Source: Bacteroides caecigallinarum (GTDB taxonomy: Bacteria; Bacteroidota; Bacteroidia; Bacteroidales; Bacteroidaceae). From it: a stretch of DNA of 42,379 bases. The translations under genes and the position numbers were made by a program. Location: the NCBI RefSeq assembly GCF_016901995.1, contig NZ_JACJLE010000038.1, forward strand, positions 1 to 42,379, given 5' to 3'. Positions within the stretch are counted from its first letter, which is position 1. Every line of letters starts with the position of its first letter. Positions 42,272 through 42,379 of this stretch are shown here, one piece after another. The notes under the pieces were generated by a model, which worked only from the letters and a program-made list of their open reading frames with translations, was not told where the DNA came from and ran no database searches.

Positions 42272-42379
42272 TGTAGTGTACTAAATAAGTTGACACAAAT
42301 TATTTAGTAACATGCGTGAATATAGAAAGTATTCAAAAGAAGAATGTTTGTCTTATTTGGAGGAATATTTGTCCTCTTC
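42272..42379 (+). mobile_element. left end of an insertion sequence (cut by window edge)
   Basis: From 42272 a TGTAGTGTACTAAATAAG-GTTGACAC-type end appears, reminiscent of the terminal repeats of IS3/IS150-group elements (TGTA...AAGTTGACA). Within it, ACTAAATAA (42280-42288) and TTATTTAGT (42300-42308) form a perfect nine-base hairpin that ends just before a start codon at 42312; such hairpins can shield a transposase start from outside transcription. The other end and target duplication are outside the window, so family assignment is tentative. Confidence 0.45.
42312..42379 (+). CDS. transposase N-terminus (partial)
   Basis: An open frame starts at ATG 42312 and runs off the window, giving 22 residues: MREYRKYSKEECLSYLEEYL then SS. 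The basic-aromatic opening followed by a helix is of the kind that starts helix-turn-helix DNA-binding domains of IS OrfA proteins (compare the frequent YRKYS-(K/P)E-F motif). It is too short to be sure. Confidence 0.42.
   Translation, partial: MREYRKYSKEECLSYLEEYLSS

Overview
The window reads as a chromosomal segment of a member of the Bacteroidales, most likely Bacteroidaceae (Bacteroides/Phocaeicola type). Reasons: a TonB-linked SusC/SusD pair with an ECF sigma/FecR anti-sigma pair; a DUF3575-DUF5119-fimbrillin gene set; a menaquinone (men) cluster; many lipoproteins with acidic residues just after the lipobox Cys; A+T-rich DNA; weak Shine-Dalgarno sequences; and promoters of the Bacteroides type (TTTG about 19-21 bp before TAnnTTTG). 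I cannot name the genus or species from sequence alone. No tRNA, rRNA or CRISPR array was seen.

Layout. (1) 1-7944, plus strand: menB, menC, then a three-gene block (OprO/P-type porin, lipoprotein with four lamin-tail domains, phytase-like/esterase-like lipoprotein), then menE. The block separates menC from menE and looks inserted. A tandem array of four 22-bp palindromic units lies between menB and menC. (2) 8010-22471, mostly minus strand: ECF sigma factor, FecR anti-sigma factor, SusC with an STN signalling domain, SusD, a FN3-PKD-beta-propeller lipoprotein, an exported TIM-barrel epimerase-like protein, a metallo-beta-lactamase-fold lipoprotein, a glycerophosphodiester phosphodiesterase, a GlpT-type transporter, then an outer-membrane barrel protein. 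Read together this looks like a sigma-regulated outer-membrane uptake locus whose downstream enzymes break a glycerophosphodiester-type substrate in the periplasm and import glycerol-3-phosphate. A plus-strand pair of micro membrane-protein genes sits between the anti-sigma gene and susC.

(3) 22745-31634: a CPA1 Na+/H+ antiporter; a minus-strand pair of metallophosphoesterase and GH20 beta-hexosaminidase; an O6-methylguanine-DNA methyltransferase; a membrane-anchored MutS-like ATPase; a second copy of the micro membrane-protein pair; and a small GNAT protein. (4) 31983-36697, plus strand: DUF3575 protein, DUF5119 lipoprotein, and a large lipoprotein that joins a fimbrillin-like module to a GH18 barrel in which a LamG domain appears to be inserted. 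(5) 36794-42205, minus strand: jetA-jetB-jetC (Wadjet/MksFEB-type SMC complex) with no jetD nuclease gene beside it. (6) From about 42272 the left end of an insertion sequence, possibly IS3-like, begins and runs off the window.

Convergent genes are separated by strong inverted repeats that serve as likely two-way terminators (7964-7989, 20786-20834, 24904-24956, 36723-36770). The most promising unusual items are the candidate glycerophosphodiester uptake locus, the porin/lamin-tail/phytase-like block inside the men cluster, the duplicated micro membrane-protein pair, the nested LamG-in-GH18 protein, and the nuclease-less Wadjet-like operon.
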